Virus record (IMG/VR): IMGVR_UViG_3300042507_001323
Coordinates: 1-31,156 of that record
Origin: a virus
Strand: one strand, 5' to 3'
DNA length: 31,156 bases
In this document: piece by piece, positions 1 to 8,093 of the stretch
Layout of the letters: each line of letters starts with the position of its first letter
Numbering within the stretch: position 1 is the first letter of the stretch
Made by a program: the position numbers and the translations under genes
Notes under the pieces: model-generated
Databases searched by the model: none
Seen by the model: only the letters and a program-made list of their open reading frames with translations
What the model was told of the DNA's origin: nothing

Positions 1-2
1 AA

Positions 3-110
3 CGAGACCTTGCAGAACATTTTAACATTGACCCCAGTAGCGCATTGATTTACATTAACGAGTTGAAGCAAAAATTTAGAACATATGTTGAAGATAAAAG
101 ACCAATATAA
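3..110 (+). CDS. Sigma-like/HTH regulator, C-terminal fragment (cut by window start)
   Basis: Only the last 35 codons are present; the reading frame is open to the window edge. The encoded tail (RDLAEHFNIDPSSALIYINE and onward) is nearly the same as the end of the complete protein at 29618-30121, so this is the variant copy of that gene. The residues form the C-terminal helix-turn-helix-like part. The last 26 bases overlap the next gene, as in the other copy. Function is inferred from the full-length copy. Confidence 0.75.
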   Translation, partial: RDLAEHFNIDPSSALIYINELKQKFRTYVEDKRPI

Positions 111-333
111 GGGAGTAAGCGTTGAGTACAAGTTGGGGACTGTCCGGGTAACCAAGAAAATCGAGGACTTGACCGAAGCCGACATAAACACGGCTCAAAA
201 GTGGGGGTTGAACTTGGGTAAATACTTTGAAGAGGAGGTCGAAAAGACGGAACTACCAACCGATGTACCAACCGAACTACCAACCATAGCATACGAAGGA
301 GTAGAGCAAAAACCTAAACGCAAAAGAAAATGA
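85..333 (+). CDS. Small conserved protein, 82 aa, function unknown
   Basis: I do not recognise a family. The first half is compact (VSVEYKLGTVRVTKKIEDLT, then a predicted helix ending GKYFEEE); the last third is low complexity with a repeated PTELPT/PTDVPTELPT stretch and a strongly basic end, KPKRKRK. A homologue of 86 aa lies at 30096-30356, with the same start, the same order of segments and the same basic tail, while the proline-rich part differs. The start overlaps the preceding sigma-like gene by 26 bases, and the stop overlaps the next start as ATGA. Conservation of both ends in two divergent copies supports a real gene. The basic tail could bind nucleic acid, but this is a guess. Confidence 0.7.
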   Translation: MLKIKDQYKGVSVEYKLGTVRVTKKIEDLTEADINTAQKWGLNLGKYFEEEVEKTELPTDVPTELPTIAYEGVEQKPKRKRK

Positions 334-500
334 AAGTAAGCAATTTATTCGCTTTCCTAGTCGCTTGTCTTGTCTTCGTGTCGGCACTATGTCTAATTTA
401 CAACGATGCACACCACGCGATGCAGTTTAGCGGTTGGTCATTGATATCTTACCTTTGTTATTTAATTGCCTTAACGGGCGAAAATGGAGATAATGGCTAA
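330..500 (+). CDS. Small two-helix membrane protein, 56 aa
   Basis: A short gene in the gap between the 82-aa gene and the next one. It starts at the ATG that overlaps the previous stop (ATGA at 330-333). The protein has a hydrophobic helix at about residues 5-23 (LFAFLVACLVFVSALCLIY) and a second at about 38-49 (WSLISYLCYLIA). The copy at 30353-30514 encodes 53 aa with the same two helices and the same central MQFSGWSLISYLCYL block, although many codons differ. That pattern argues for selection on the protein. Function is unknown; an inner-membrane role is inferred only from the helices. Confidence 0.65.
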   Translation: MKVSNLFAFLVACLVFVSALCLIYNDAHHAMQFSGWSLISYLCYLIALTGENGDNG

Positions 501-690
501 ATACTACCTATTAGACGCAGGCAAGAACATGATAAACTTCGCTAAGGCACTCGAAGACGAACTAAAGGTGAATGAAGCGCACGTTGTTTTTTACCTTACG
601 GACGTTGAGGGGTTAATGTGCCTTGAAGAAATCAGCGAAGACGAGTTTTTGGACCATTACGCAAACAACAAAAAGACGAAAGAAAAATGA
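493..690 (+). CDS. Small conserved protein, 65 aa, function unknown
   Basis: The start is taken at ATG 493 (MAKYYLLDAG) because the variant copy at 30507 uses the same position; an ATG at 484 would add three residues. The protein is acidic and probably alpha/beta (HVVFYLTDVEGLMCL, EDEFLDHYANN). Its sequence is almost identical in the two copies: I count six nucleotide differences over about 195 bases, all synonymous, while the genes on both sides have diverged strongly. It sits directly before TerS with an ATGA overlap at 687-690, so a role in packaging or in the switch to late expression is possible. No family recognised. Confidence 0.75.
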   Translation: MAKYYLLDAGKNMINFAKALEDELKVNEAHVVFYLTDVEGLMCLEEISEDEFLDHYANNKKTKEK

Positions 691-1106
691 AATCAAAGTA
701 TATAGAGACACCCGAAAAAATGTGGGAGTTATTTGAAGCATATAGGGACAGCAGAAAACCCCGTGAAATACAAAAGGCTACACCCAAGGGAGTGGTAAGC
801 GAGTTTCACACACCCCCGTTAACAATGGAAGGGTTCGAGAATTACTGCTTTGAACACGCAAGTACAATAGACCACTATTTTAGAAATGAGACGGGGACAT
901 ACGATGCGTATCGCGCCATCTGTTCGCATATAAGAAAACTCATCAGGCAAGACCAAATCGAAGGTGGCATGGTCGGACAATACAACCCTTCCATCACTCA
1001 ACGACTAAACGGACTCACTGAAAAGACGGACGTAACTACGGGAGGCGACAAGTTGACACAACCTATTACAGTTAAGATAGTAGGCAATGGAGATACAAGC
1101 CACTAA
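687..1106 (+). CDS. terS: Terminase small subunit, GP3-like (variant A)
   Basis: 139 aa. The small subunit recognises phage DNA and hands it to the large subunit for packaging. The layout fits DNA-packaging protein gp3-type TerS: an N-terminal PEKMWELFEAYRD segment, the PPLTMEGFENYC block typical of this family, a helix with IRKLIRQDQIEGG, then GQYNPSITQRLNGLTEK. The gene lies immediately upstream of TerL and overlaps its start by 20 bases (1087-1106). The C-terminal 35 residues are identical to the second copy at 30706-31134, whereas the DNA-recognition half is very different. Length is normal for the family. Confidence 0.85.
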   Translation: MKSKYIETPEKMWELFEAYRDSRKPREIQKATPKGVVSEFHTPPLTMEGFENYCFEHASTIDHYFRNETGTYDAYRAICSHIRKLIRQDQIEGGMVGQYNPSITQRLNGLTEKTDVTTGGDKLTQPITVKIVGNGDTSH

Positions 1107-1128
1107 CATTTTCTCCCGTAACTGGGAC
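1002..1128. repeat. 127-bp exact direct repeat, copy 1 (end of TerS / start of TerL)
   Basis: These 127 bases are identical to 31030-31156, the last bases of the window. The base before each copy differs (a at 1001, c at 31029). The repeat covers the TerS 3' end and the first 14 codons of TerL. A repeat of exactly 127 bases touching the end of the sequence is what a k=127 de Bruijn assembly leaves when it runs into an already used node. I read it as an assembly overlap that closes a circular or permuted genome, not as a biological terminal repeat. Confidence 0.85.
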
Positions 1129-2235
1129 GCACTAAATTCGGACAAGCGGTTTATCATTAACCAAGGTGGCAGCCGTTCAAGTAAGACGTACTCCCTTTGT
1201 CAGATGATTATAGTGTACTGCATTCAAAACCCTAACAAGGTAGTGAGTATAGTTCGTAAGACCTTCCCGGCATTGAGGGCTACGGTTATGCGTGACTTCT
1301 TCGAGATTATGAAGGACCTCGAAATTTACGAAAAGGCTAACCACAACATGAGCGAGAATATATACCGCTTTCCTAACGGGTCCATCGTGGAGTTTTTCTC
1401 GGTAGATGACGAGCAGAAAATCAGAGGTCGTAAGAGGGATATCGGTTGGTGCAATGAAGCGAATGAACTTTGGTTTGAGGACTTTCAACAACTAAACATG
1501 AGAACGGAAGAAAAGTTAATCTTTGACTACAACCCTTCGGACTCGTCAAGTTGGCTTTACAAGTTACCTACCGAAGAAAGCGTGTTAATCAAGTCAACAT
1601 ACCGGGACAACCCGTTCCTTCCTGAAAGTATTAAGCGACAAATCGAAGACCTTAAACGAACCGACGAGGCACTATACCAAATTTACGCATTGGGTGAGAA
1701 GGCAATAAGCAAATCTAATATATACAATAATTGGACGTTTCTCGGTAGGAAGCCACAACGCTTTCAATCTTACGTGTATGGTCTTGACTTTGGGTACAAT
1801 CACCCGACTGCTTTAATACGCGTCTATTGGTCCGATGGTGACATTTGGATAGAACCCGTGATTTACGAAAGCTACTTGACCACGTCCGAACTCATCGAAA
1901 AGTTTAAGCAACTGGAAGTTGAAAAGACGGTTGACATTCTCGCGGACTACTCACGACCCGAAATAATAGCCGAACTACAAAACGCAGGTTACAACGTCAA
2001 CAACGCGAACAAGTCGGTTAAGATGGGTATCAACTTCGTTAAGACCTTCGGGGTATATTGTCAGGAAGACGAAGCCTTAAAAAAAGAATACGAAAACTAC
2101 AAGTGGAAAAAAGTCGGGGACATAATTACCGAAGAACCCGTTAAGCTATACGATGACGCGATGGATGCGGTAAGGTACGCGACTACCTACATTAAGGAAA
2201 CGTATTACACCGATGACCAATACGTAGCTTTCTAA
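1087..2235 (+). CDS. terL: Terminase large subunit (ATPase and nuclease)
   Basis: 382 aa. This motor pumps DNA into the prohead and cuts the concatemer. The ATPase half has a Walker A-like loop, NQGGSRSSKT, with K33, and a Walker B-like end with acidic E124 (DIGWCNEAN). The nuclease half has the three expected acidic sites: D234 in GLDFGYNHP, D287 in DILADYS, and D356/D357/D360 in DDAMDAVRYA. This architecture matches the PBSX-type Terminase_3 families; the length is slightly short but complete. It follows TerS with a 20-base overlap. It is followed at 2236 by a candidate late promoter, which begins a new transcription unit. Confidence 0.95.
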   Translation: MEIQATNIFSRNWDALNSDKRFIINQGGSRSSKTYSLCQMIIVYCIQNPNKVVSIVRKTFPALRATVMRDFFEIMKDLEIYEKANHNMSENIYRFPNGSIVEFFSVDDEQKIRGRKRDIGWCNEANELWFEDFQQLNMRTEEKLIFDYNPSDSSSWLYKLPTEESVLIKSTYRDNPFLPESIKRQIEDLKRTDEALYQIYALGEKAISKSNIYNNWTFLGRKPQRFQSYVYGLDFGYNHPTALIRVYWSDGDIWIEPVIYESYLTTSELIEKFKQLEVEKTVDILADYSRPEIIAELQNAGYNVNNANKSVKMGINFVKTFGVYCQEDEALKKEYENYKWKKVGDIITEEPVKLYDDAMDAVRYATTYIKETYYTDDQYVAF

Positions 2236-2261
2236 TAACCACAAAATACAATAAATACTTA
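2236..2261 (+). promoter_or_regulatory. Candidate phage late promoter 1 (TAACCA-N14-TACTTA)
   Basis: TAACCA at 2236-2241 and TACTTA at 2256-2261 are separated by 14 bases. TACTTA begins 13 bases before the ATG at 2269. The same pair with the same spacing occurs at 6321, 8122, 10681 and 21182. It lies in the short gap after TerL. It does not match the host TTTG/TAnnTTTG consensus. Promoter function is inferred from recurrence and position. Confidence 0.65.
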
Positions 2262-2268
2262 GTAGGTT

Positions 2269-3675
2269 ATGGCAATGACATTAATAGCAGAACCGCAGGA
2301 CTTCACACCAGCGTACAACCCGTGCAAGTTTATTTACAACTCCACGAATAAAAACAACGAAGGGTTTAGATATATCTTTGACGTTTACGAACAAGGGACG
2401 GCTAACAAGATAGCAGAGTACCGAGTACTTCCTACCTTCGGGACGGGTTACGGCGAAGTTGACTTGAGTAAATTGTTAGGTGCTAAAGTTGGTCCCGACT
2501 TTCAACCAACTAACACCTCAGAGATTGACACACCGACTTCACGCTTTAACTACGATGTTAAGGTAGGCGAAGAGTACATTGTGACGTTTAACTATACGGC
2601 TAACTTAGTGAACAACGCAGGGAATGTAAAAATAACACCAACAGTCGCGCACACGTTTTTAGTAGGTGACCAAGTCGTAGTTGACGCAGGGACGAATACT
2701 TTAATTAGTGGCTTATGGACTGTAATTGCCGTGACGGGTACAACTGACTTCACTATTAACGCGGCATGGTCGAACGTGGTTGACGCAACGGAAAACGGGA
2801 CGGTTAAATATGCAGACAACCGAAAGACGATTATTCGAGACATTGATACGACTTTAGACAAGTGGGTTTTCAACGGGGCTTTGCCTTGGGTAAGTTTTCC
2901 TAACTACGCATTAACTGACTACCGATTAGACAATACGACTGCGCTGTTCTTGACTTCGATGTCCTACCGAAAGATGACCATAACACCAAACCAAGAAATT
3001 TGGTTCAATGGCTTTAACAACTCGGTAACGGGTCGTGTAGTGTTTAACAACTCAAACGGCGACTCATTCTATTATGACGTTACTAACACCGAAATAACTA
3101 CTCAGTTATGCGTGGCAAGTCCTAACCTTAACTTGACAATCATAAGCGGTACACTTCCGTTGATTAAGTCCGACACTACATTTTATGAGTTTTATTTTAC
3201 GGACGGAACAGCACCTCCCGACTCGGAAACATACACGTTTGACATTGACCAACGTTGTGCAATCAATGACTACTATTTAGTGTTTCTTGACCGCATGGGT
3301 TCTTGGGGCTCGTTTGCTTTTCCTCTTCGCTCTTACGAGACGGGGACAAGTACAAAGCAATCGTTTAACAAAACCGTTGAGGGCTACGTTAACGGGACGG
3401 AGTGGAGTTACGCAAGTGATGCAAGGGGAATGACTACCTATTCAAGCACGGTGGATAAAAACTTTCAACTCAATACAAACTGGATGAACGAACAAATGGC
3501 TTCCTACTTTCAAGAGTTGATTACGTCACCCGTAGTTTACTTTTGGGACGGCGGGCAATACTTAGCGTGTGTGGTTCAAGAAACAGCGTTTGAGGTTGAG
3601 CGACAAAAGAACAAGAATCTAATTAAAAAGACGGTTAACGTGAAGTTAGCGAACCAAGACAAGGTTAATATATGA
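2269..3675 (+). CDS. Probable virion tail/baseplate protein, 468 aa
   Basis: I do not recognise a named family. The protein is rich in T, N, D, Y and F with alternating beta-type sequence, typical of structural phage proteins, and has no signal peptide or membrane segment. A segment at about residues 115-190 (repeated short G/T/V turns such as VGDQVVVDAGTNTL) looks like a separate inserted beta domain. The gene overlaps the next, 883-aa, gene by 4 bases, so the two are translated as a pair; the partner looks like a receptor-binding or distal tail protein. The position in a late operon directly behind a candidate promoter fits a virion part. A distal tail or baseplate role is inference. Confidence 0.6.
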   Translation: MAMTLIAEPQDFTPAYNPCKFIYNSTNKNNEGFRYIFDVYEQGTANKIAEYRVLPTFGTGYGEVDLSKLLGAKVGPDFQPTNTSEIDTPTSRFNYDVKVGEEYIVTFNYTANLVNNAGNVKITPTVAHTFLVGDQVVVDAGTNTLISGLWTVIAVTGTTDFTINAAWSNVVDATENGTVKYADNRKTIIRDIDTTLDKWVFNGALPWVSFPNYALTDYRLDNTTALFLTSMSYRKMTITPNQEIWFNGFNNSVTGRVVFNNSNGDSFYYDVTNTEITTQLCVASPNLNLTIISGTLPLIKSDTTFYEFYFTDGTAPPDSETYTFDIDQRCAINDYYLVFLDRMGSWGSFAFPLRSYETGTSTKQSFNKTVEGYVNGTEWSYASDARGMTTYSSTVDKNFQLNTNWMNEQMASYFQELITSPVVYFWDGGQYLACVVQETAFEVERQKNKNLIKKTVNVKLANQDKVNI

Positions 3676-6323
3676 GTGTACAAATACAACTTGAGACGGG
3701 CTACCTTGACGTTAAAGAGGGTACAGCCTTCCCCCTTAATTTTGGTGTAGCGGATATTCGTGACGTAAGTAAACGTTCGGGTGCATTTAGTAAGACCATT
3801 ACGCTAACGGGGACGGCTAACAATCACAACTTACTAAACCACTATTACGACGTAAACATTCAGGCAGGAACGTTTAACATAAACACCTTAACACGTTGCT
3901 CAGTAATTCAGAACGGACTTCCAGTTTTAGAGTCTGGCTACCTTCAACTTGTCGCGGTTAACAAAGTACAAACGACTGCGGACTACGAAAACGAAGTTGA
4001 GTATGAGGTATTGATAAAAGACGAATCTTCGGACTTCTTCACCAAGTTAGGAAACAAGGAACTTACGGACTTAGACTTTACAGACCTTAACCACGAATAC
4101 CGGGCAATCAATGTAGTTAACTCATTCACCAACACGCAATCGGATGGCTACAAATACCTTGTCCCGTTTAAGGACTCGAATAACTATTACTTGCAGGAAA
4201 TGAAACCTGCTATCTACGCAAAGACCTACTTCGACCGTATCTTTGCACAAGCGGGGTTTAGTTACACTTGGTCTACGTTAACGGCTGCGCATTTCGACAA
4301 GTTGATTATTCCTTTCAATGGTGAAAAGTCATTGATTAGCAACGTGGACTATTTAGTAGAAGCAAACACTTCCTTTACTGACTCGGGTACAACTGCGGTA
4401 TTTATTAACCCAATTACGGGATGGACTGAGACACAAGACGCGTTTAGTTTATTCAACCCCACTACGGGTGCATACGATGTGCCTTTCAACTTGCAAGCGT
4501 CCGAAAGTGTAGTCTTTGAGTTTACGTTTACCGCAGATTTAACGCTTGTGAATAGCAACGCAGGAACGGCAACACTTCAATCGAACAACCTTTCTTATAA
4601 GCCATACTTTCAAATTGATTTAAACGGAACACCATACGCAACAACGAGCGGTTCACCTGCAGGAATAAGCGTACCTTTTGGAACTACTATACCAGTCGGT
4701 AATACTTCAATAGGTACTTTGTCGGGGACTTATTCAATGTTGGCAAGTAACGTAATTACAACGGACTTATTTACCATTAAAGGCGGTTCGTTGACTTTGG
4801 ACTATTGGACTGTTGGCGGTGTGTTTGCGCAAGTAGGTTTAGAAATAGACTTTACTTCGTTACAACTTCGCGTACTGCCGTCTTCGGACATTCTCGGTTA
4901 TGGTGCTGTCATCAACATGAATAACAGCGTCCCAAACAAAGTAAAACAAGCCGACTTTATTAAGTCATTGTTCACGATGTATAATTTATATACCGAACAA
5001 GACACCGACATTCCTAACAACTTGGTGCTAAAACACCGTGACGACTATTATGACCAAGGGCAGGAAGTTGATTGGACGTATAAGTTAGCAAAGGACAAAG
5101 ACCAAGCGTTACAATTCCTGCCTGAGTTGAGCGCAAAGAAACTTATTCTTACTTACAAGAACGACAGCGACGACCCGAACAAAATATACTTTGAAGCAAC
5201 TAAAGAAATTTACGGACAACTTGAGTTTATTTTCGACAACGAATATGTTAAAGGAATAGACACGAAAGAAATTACATTCAGTCCAACACCAATTGAGCGC
5301 AGTACTTTCAACGCTTACCTACCTATGCTTTCAGGTGAACCAAAAGTTAATATAAGAATTTTACACGATGGGGGTGTAGGTACGTGTGACGCTTACAACA
5401 TTTACGACTACGGGACTACTGGAGAAAGTGGTGTAACGACTTACCCAATTTTACACCATTGGGACGACCCTATTAACCCGACATTCGATATTCTATTTGC
5501 ACAGCCCGATTATATGTTTTACGAAGGTTACAACGTGACGAATAACAACCTTTACAACCTATATTGGAGACGCACGGTTAATCAAATAAACGTGGGTAAG
5601 ATGTTGACTGCGTTCTTCGACCTACGCGAAGACGATATACAAAGCCTCAAGTTAAATTCTAAGATACGAATAGACAACTCTTGGTGGACCATTAACAAGG
5701 TCATCGATTATGACTGCAACGCTCAAAACCTAACTAAGGTTGAGTTGATGAGTGTAGACACCGAAATAGACTTAGCCCCATTTGCTAAGGGGTCGGTTAC
5801 TCCAACGACGGTTGGCGACTTAGCAAGCCACACGGGAAGTATACACTTTAACAATTCATTCGTAGGTAACGTTATTCCGGGAACTTCAACGAGTGCAATT
5901 TACGGGCAAGGTAACGTTATCCAACCCGGTGTTAATGGTATCATCGTAGGCAATGGTAAGATGCTCGACCAAACGGGTATAGTTACCGAGCGACTAGGCG
6001 CGGACGTTGCGAAAATTGCAAGTCTTGCTATTTCGGAAGGGCTTCAGTTACCTATTGCAAAAACCACAGTTGACTACTATTTAACTACAAATAATTGTGT
6101 TCTTATATGTGTAAATATCACTGGAGCAATTAATGTTTATTTACCAAAGGCAAACGCAGAAAATATAGGTCAAGTATTTATTATCAAAGGGACAAACGGA
6201 TTTACAAATACTATTTACCCTTTTGGTACGGATGTGATTGATACTGCAATTAGTTATTCATTAACTTCTTTGTCAAGTGTTCGTTTATTATCAAATGGAG
6301 CAACGGCTTGGATTATTATTTAA
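3672..6323 (+). CDS. Large tail/receptor-binding protein, 883 aa
   Basis: The largest protein of the window. Residues 1-110 (ETGYLDVKEGTAFPLNFGVA, then SKRSGAFSKTITLTGTANN) resemble the N-terminal domain common in Bacteroidota phage tail proteins, as far as I can judge by eye. The middle, about 110-700, is beta-rich. From about 740 the sequence turns glycine/asparagine-rich (GTSTSAIYGQGNVIQPGVNG), like a fibre shaft, and the last 90 residues form a compact beta domain ending WIII. The DNA of this last part (about 6050-6323) is more AT-rich than the rest, which suggests a receptor-binding tip acquired separately. The gene overlaps its upstream partner by 4 bases. Receptor binding is inferred. 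Confidence 0.6.
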   Translation: MSVQIQLETGYLDVKEGTAFPLNFGVADIRDVSKRSGAFSKTITLTGTANNHNLLNHYYDVNIQAGTFNINTLTRCSVIQNGLPVLESGYLQLVAVNKVQTTADYENEVEYEVLIKDESSDFFTKLGNKELTDLDFTDLNHEYRAINVVNSFTNTQSDGYKYLVPFKDSNNYYLQEMKPAIYAKTYFDRIFAQAGFSYTWSTLTAAHFDKLIIPFNGEKSLISNVDYLVEANTSFTDSGTTAVFINPITGWTETQDAFSLFNPTTGAYDVPFNLQASESVVFEFTFTADLTLVNSNAGTATLQSNNLSYKPYFQIDLNGTPYATTSGSPAGISVPFGTTIPVGNTSIGTLSGTYSMLASNVITTDLFTIKGGSLTLDYWTVGGVFAQVGLEIDFTSLQLRVLPSSDILGYGAVINMNNSVPNKVKQADFIKSLFTMYNLYTEQDTDIPNNLVLKHRDDYYDQGQEVDWTYKLAKDKDQALQFLPELSAKKLILTYKNDSDDPNKIYFEATKEIYGQLEFIFDNEYVKGIDTKEITFSPTPIERSTFNAYLPMLSGEPKVNIRILHDGGVGTCDAYNIYDYGTTGESGVTTYPILHHWDDPINPTFDILFAQPDYMFYEGYNVTNNNLYNLYWRRTVNQINVGKMLTAFFDLREDDIQSLKLNSKIRIDNSWWTINKVIDYDCNAQNLTKVELMSVDTEIDLAPFAKGSVTPTTVGDLASHTGSIHFNNSFVGNVIPGTSTSAIYGQGNVIQPGVNGIIVGNGKMLDQTGIVTERLGADVAKIASLAISEGLQLPIAKTTVDYYLTTNNCVLICVNITGAINVYLPKANAENIGQVFIIKGTNGFTNTIYPFGTDVIDTAISYSLTSLSSVRLLSNGATAWIII

Positions 6324-6346
6324 CCAACATAAACACGAATTACTTA
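6321..6346 (+). promoter_or_regulatory. Candidate phage late promoter 2 (TAACCA-N14-TACTTA)
   Basis: TAACCA at 6321-6326 (its first three bases are the stop codon of the 883-aa gene) and TACTTA at 6341-6346, spacer 14. TACTTA begins 13 bases before the ATG at 6354, the same distance as at 2256/2269. An AAAAGG stretch follows and may act as a weak ribosome binding site. Confidence 0.65.
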
Positions 6347-6353
6347 AAAGGTT

Positions 6354-6824
6354 ATGGCACTACCGGGACAATACAACATTAAATACAAAACACGAGTACA
6401 TTTACAGCGTGCAATTCAACAAGAGATACAGCGTCAAGGCTTAGTACAACTTGGTACAATGAAAGACTCGATTCGTATTTCTGCGGGTAGTGGTGACGTA
6501 AACAATTTGTATGTAGAAATTAGTGCTATCTATTACTATATGTTTTTAGACAAGGGTGCGGAACTAAAAAACGGTGGTAACATTCGCCCGCACTACATTA
6601 CTCAAAACGCTCTTGCTTCTAATAATGGTCAAAGATTCATTCGTGAAGCAATCGATGAGTATTTGATTTATATGATTAAAACTTACCCATTCCTAAACAC
6701 TGACTCGGTAGGCATGACAGTTGACAATGTTAAAGTAAACATTCAATATAACTTGTTCGGTTCTGAGGATGACAAGTGGAATAAGATATTTGACTACGAT
6801 AAGATGTGGAATATTTACGGCTAA
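6354..6824 (+). CDS. HK97 gp10-like neck or tail-completion protein, 156 aa
   Basis: The pattern fits the loose HK97 gp10 family: an N-terminal helix rich in Q and R, a GTMKDSIRIS segment, a beta hairpin, then YYYMFLDKGAELKNGGNIRP, where the family usually has a tyrosine, an acidic/glycine turn and RP before a final helix (here HYITQNALAS). Members sit at the head-tail joint or complete the tail. It stands alone behind its own candidate late promoter. Its stop overlaps, in CTAA at 6821-6824, the stop of the convergent minus-strand gene. Assignment is by sequence pattern only. Confidence 0.5.
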   Translation: MALPGQYNIKYKTRVHLQRAIQQEIQRQGLVQLGTMKDSIRISAGSGDVNNLYVEISAIYYYMFLDKGAELKNGGNIRPHYITQNALASNNGQRFIREAIDEYLIYMIKTYPFLNTDSVGMTVDNVKVNIQYNLFGSEDDKWNKIFDYDKMWNIYG

Positions 6825-7558
6825 GACTTATTCAGTTGTAGTTCTTCGACCATTGAGAGCATATTAAACACGAACACCAACGGCAAGTCCGTAACTGCGT
6901 CTATTTTGGTAAGGTCTTCGTTGGCGATGTCGTAAAGTAGTTTTTCCCACGACCATTTAGTAAATACCTTTTCTTCGGCTTCGGCTTTGAGGTCTTCCTC
7001 GTCTAGTTCTTCCGTTTCGGTTTCTTCGATTACGGGGTTAAATAGATTTTCGTAGCGTTTCTTAAAGTCGTTTGAATAGGCGATGTAATTATTTACCGCA
7101 CCAAATACTTCGTTTATACTGACCTCATTAAATACCTCTTTACGGCTCACTAGACTATACGAATACGGCTCAAATACCACGTTACCCCACTCGTCAGTTT
7201 TCCAGCGTTTGTATAATATACTAAGCAAAAGGGTAAAATTCTCGGTGGTTTGACTAATATAATACTCAAGGTCTATGAACTCCCCTAAGGTAAGCGCGTC
7301 CAACGGCTTCAACATAAAACCTTTCACGGCTTGTTTAGGCTTATTGGACGGCTCACGCTTAATAAAAGATACCTGACTGGCAAGGTCAATGAGTTCTTCG
7401 GGGGTTAGGTCTTCCAACTCTTCTGGGTCTGTATCGGAGAGTATAGAAAGACTTTCCAACGTGTGTAGAAACACGCTGTTAAATTCGTTAGGGTCTATTG
7501 AATTAAGTTCGACCCATTGGTTAACCGTTACCTCGTTCCAACTCTTCGGTAGTTTCAT
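6821..7558 (-). CDS. Putative tail-assembly chaperone-like protein B, 245 aa
   Basis: The start is placed at the ATG at 7558 (MKLPKSWNEVTVNQWVELNS); a TTG at 7561 would add one residue. The protein begins with the same kind of motif as its upstream neighbour (LPxxxNELTVxQ-like, helical, acidic), so the two look like paralogues. The C-terminal third is acidic (ETEELDEEDLKAEAEE) and then WSWEKLLYDIAN. No catalytic motif is seen. It is read from the minus strand, unlike every other structural gene, and overlaps the upstream gene by 38 bases in another frame, as tail chaperone pairs often do. Chaperone function is inferred and weak. It could also be an unrelated virion or host-takeover protein. 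Confidence 0.5.
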   Translation of the reverse strand: MKLPKSWNEVTVNQWVELNSIDPNEFNSVFLHTLESLSILSDTDPEELEDLTPEELIDLASQVSFIKREPSNKPKQAVKGFMLKPLDALTLGEFIDLEYYISQTTENFTLLLSILYKRWKTDEWGNVVFEPYSYSLVSRKEVFNEVSINEVFGAVNNYIAYSNDFKKRYENLFNPVIEETETEELDEEDLKAEAEEKVFTKWSWEKLLYDIANEDLTKIDAVTDLPLVFVFNMLSMVEELQLNKS

Positions 7559-8078
7559 CAACTTTCTTTTCGGTTATTTTGGTTATCTTTTGTAGAATAT
7601 CGAGAATGTACGGGAATGCAATTTCTGCTGTTTGTTTCTTGAACAAATTAGTTTTCAATTTAAGGTGCGCAGGTGCGTAGTGTTCGGTTCGTGTAAGGTC
7701 CGTACGTTTAAAAAGAATTGAAAGCGTTTGAGCCGTAAAATTGTCGTCTTGACTGCGGTAAATTTTCTCAATCATTCCTAAGTCTTTAACACCGATATTC
7801 TCGGAGGTCTCATAAGTGTATTTATCAATGACAATTTGCGTCACCTTTTCGGTGCTTGGTAGGTCGGACTTGTTAAAGTCTTTAATGTAGTTAGCGAACT
7901 CGTCAAGTTCCATTGAATCGAAGGCTTTTTCTTCAACCCCTAAGTAAATAAATTTCTCTATCCACTTTTCGATGGTGTCTAACTCGATGTTGTTTTCGAT
8001 TTTGTTGAGGTGGTCGAACTGCTCAACGGTTAACTCGTTTAGTTGGTTGGGTATTTCAGCCCCGTAAATTTGAATCAT
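7521..8078 (-). CDS. Putative tail-assembly chaperone-like protein A, 185 aa
   Basis: First gene of the two-gene minus-strand operon. It starts MIQIYGAEIPNQLNELTVEQ, a motif shared with the next protein. Mostly helical and acidic at the end (EKKVDETTEELERGNG). Tail chaperone genes of other siphoviruses come as an overlapping pair linked by a frameshift; here the downstream frame is open from a TAA near 7576 to the overlap, so a +1 or -2 shift in the A-rich stretch before the stop would give a fusion, but the downstream gene also has its own ATG. A host-type -7 box lies 16-23 bases upstream of the start. Function is a tentative inference. Confidence 0.5.
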   Translation of the reverse strand: MIQIYGAEIPNQLNELTVEQFDHLNKIENNIELDTIEKWIEKFIYLGVEEKAFDSMELDEFANYIKDFNKSDLPSTEKVTQIVIDKYTYETSENIGVKDLGMIEKIYRSQDDNFTAQTLSILFKRTDLTRTEHYAPAHLKLKTNLFKKQTAEIAFPYILDILQKITKITEKKVDETTEELERGNG

Positions 8079-8093
8079 TGCTTAGATTTTAAC

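Noticed and set aside
7521-7576. Certain programmed frameshift between the two minus-strand genes
   Set aside because: The needed shift is +1 or -2, there is no classic slippery heptamer, and the second gene has its own ATG. Left as a possibility only.
7389-7595. Plus-strand frame across the overlap of the two minus-strand genes
   Set aside because: Low-complexity serine-rich translation that mirrors the acidic minus-strand proteins; a shadow frame.
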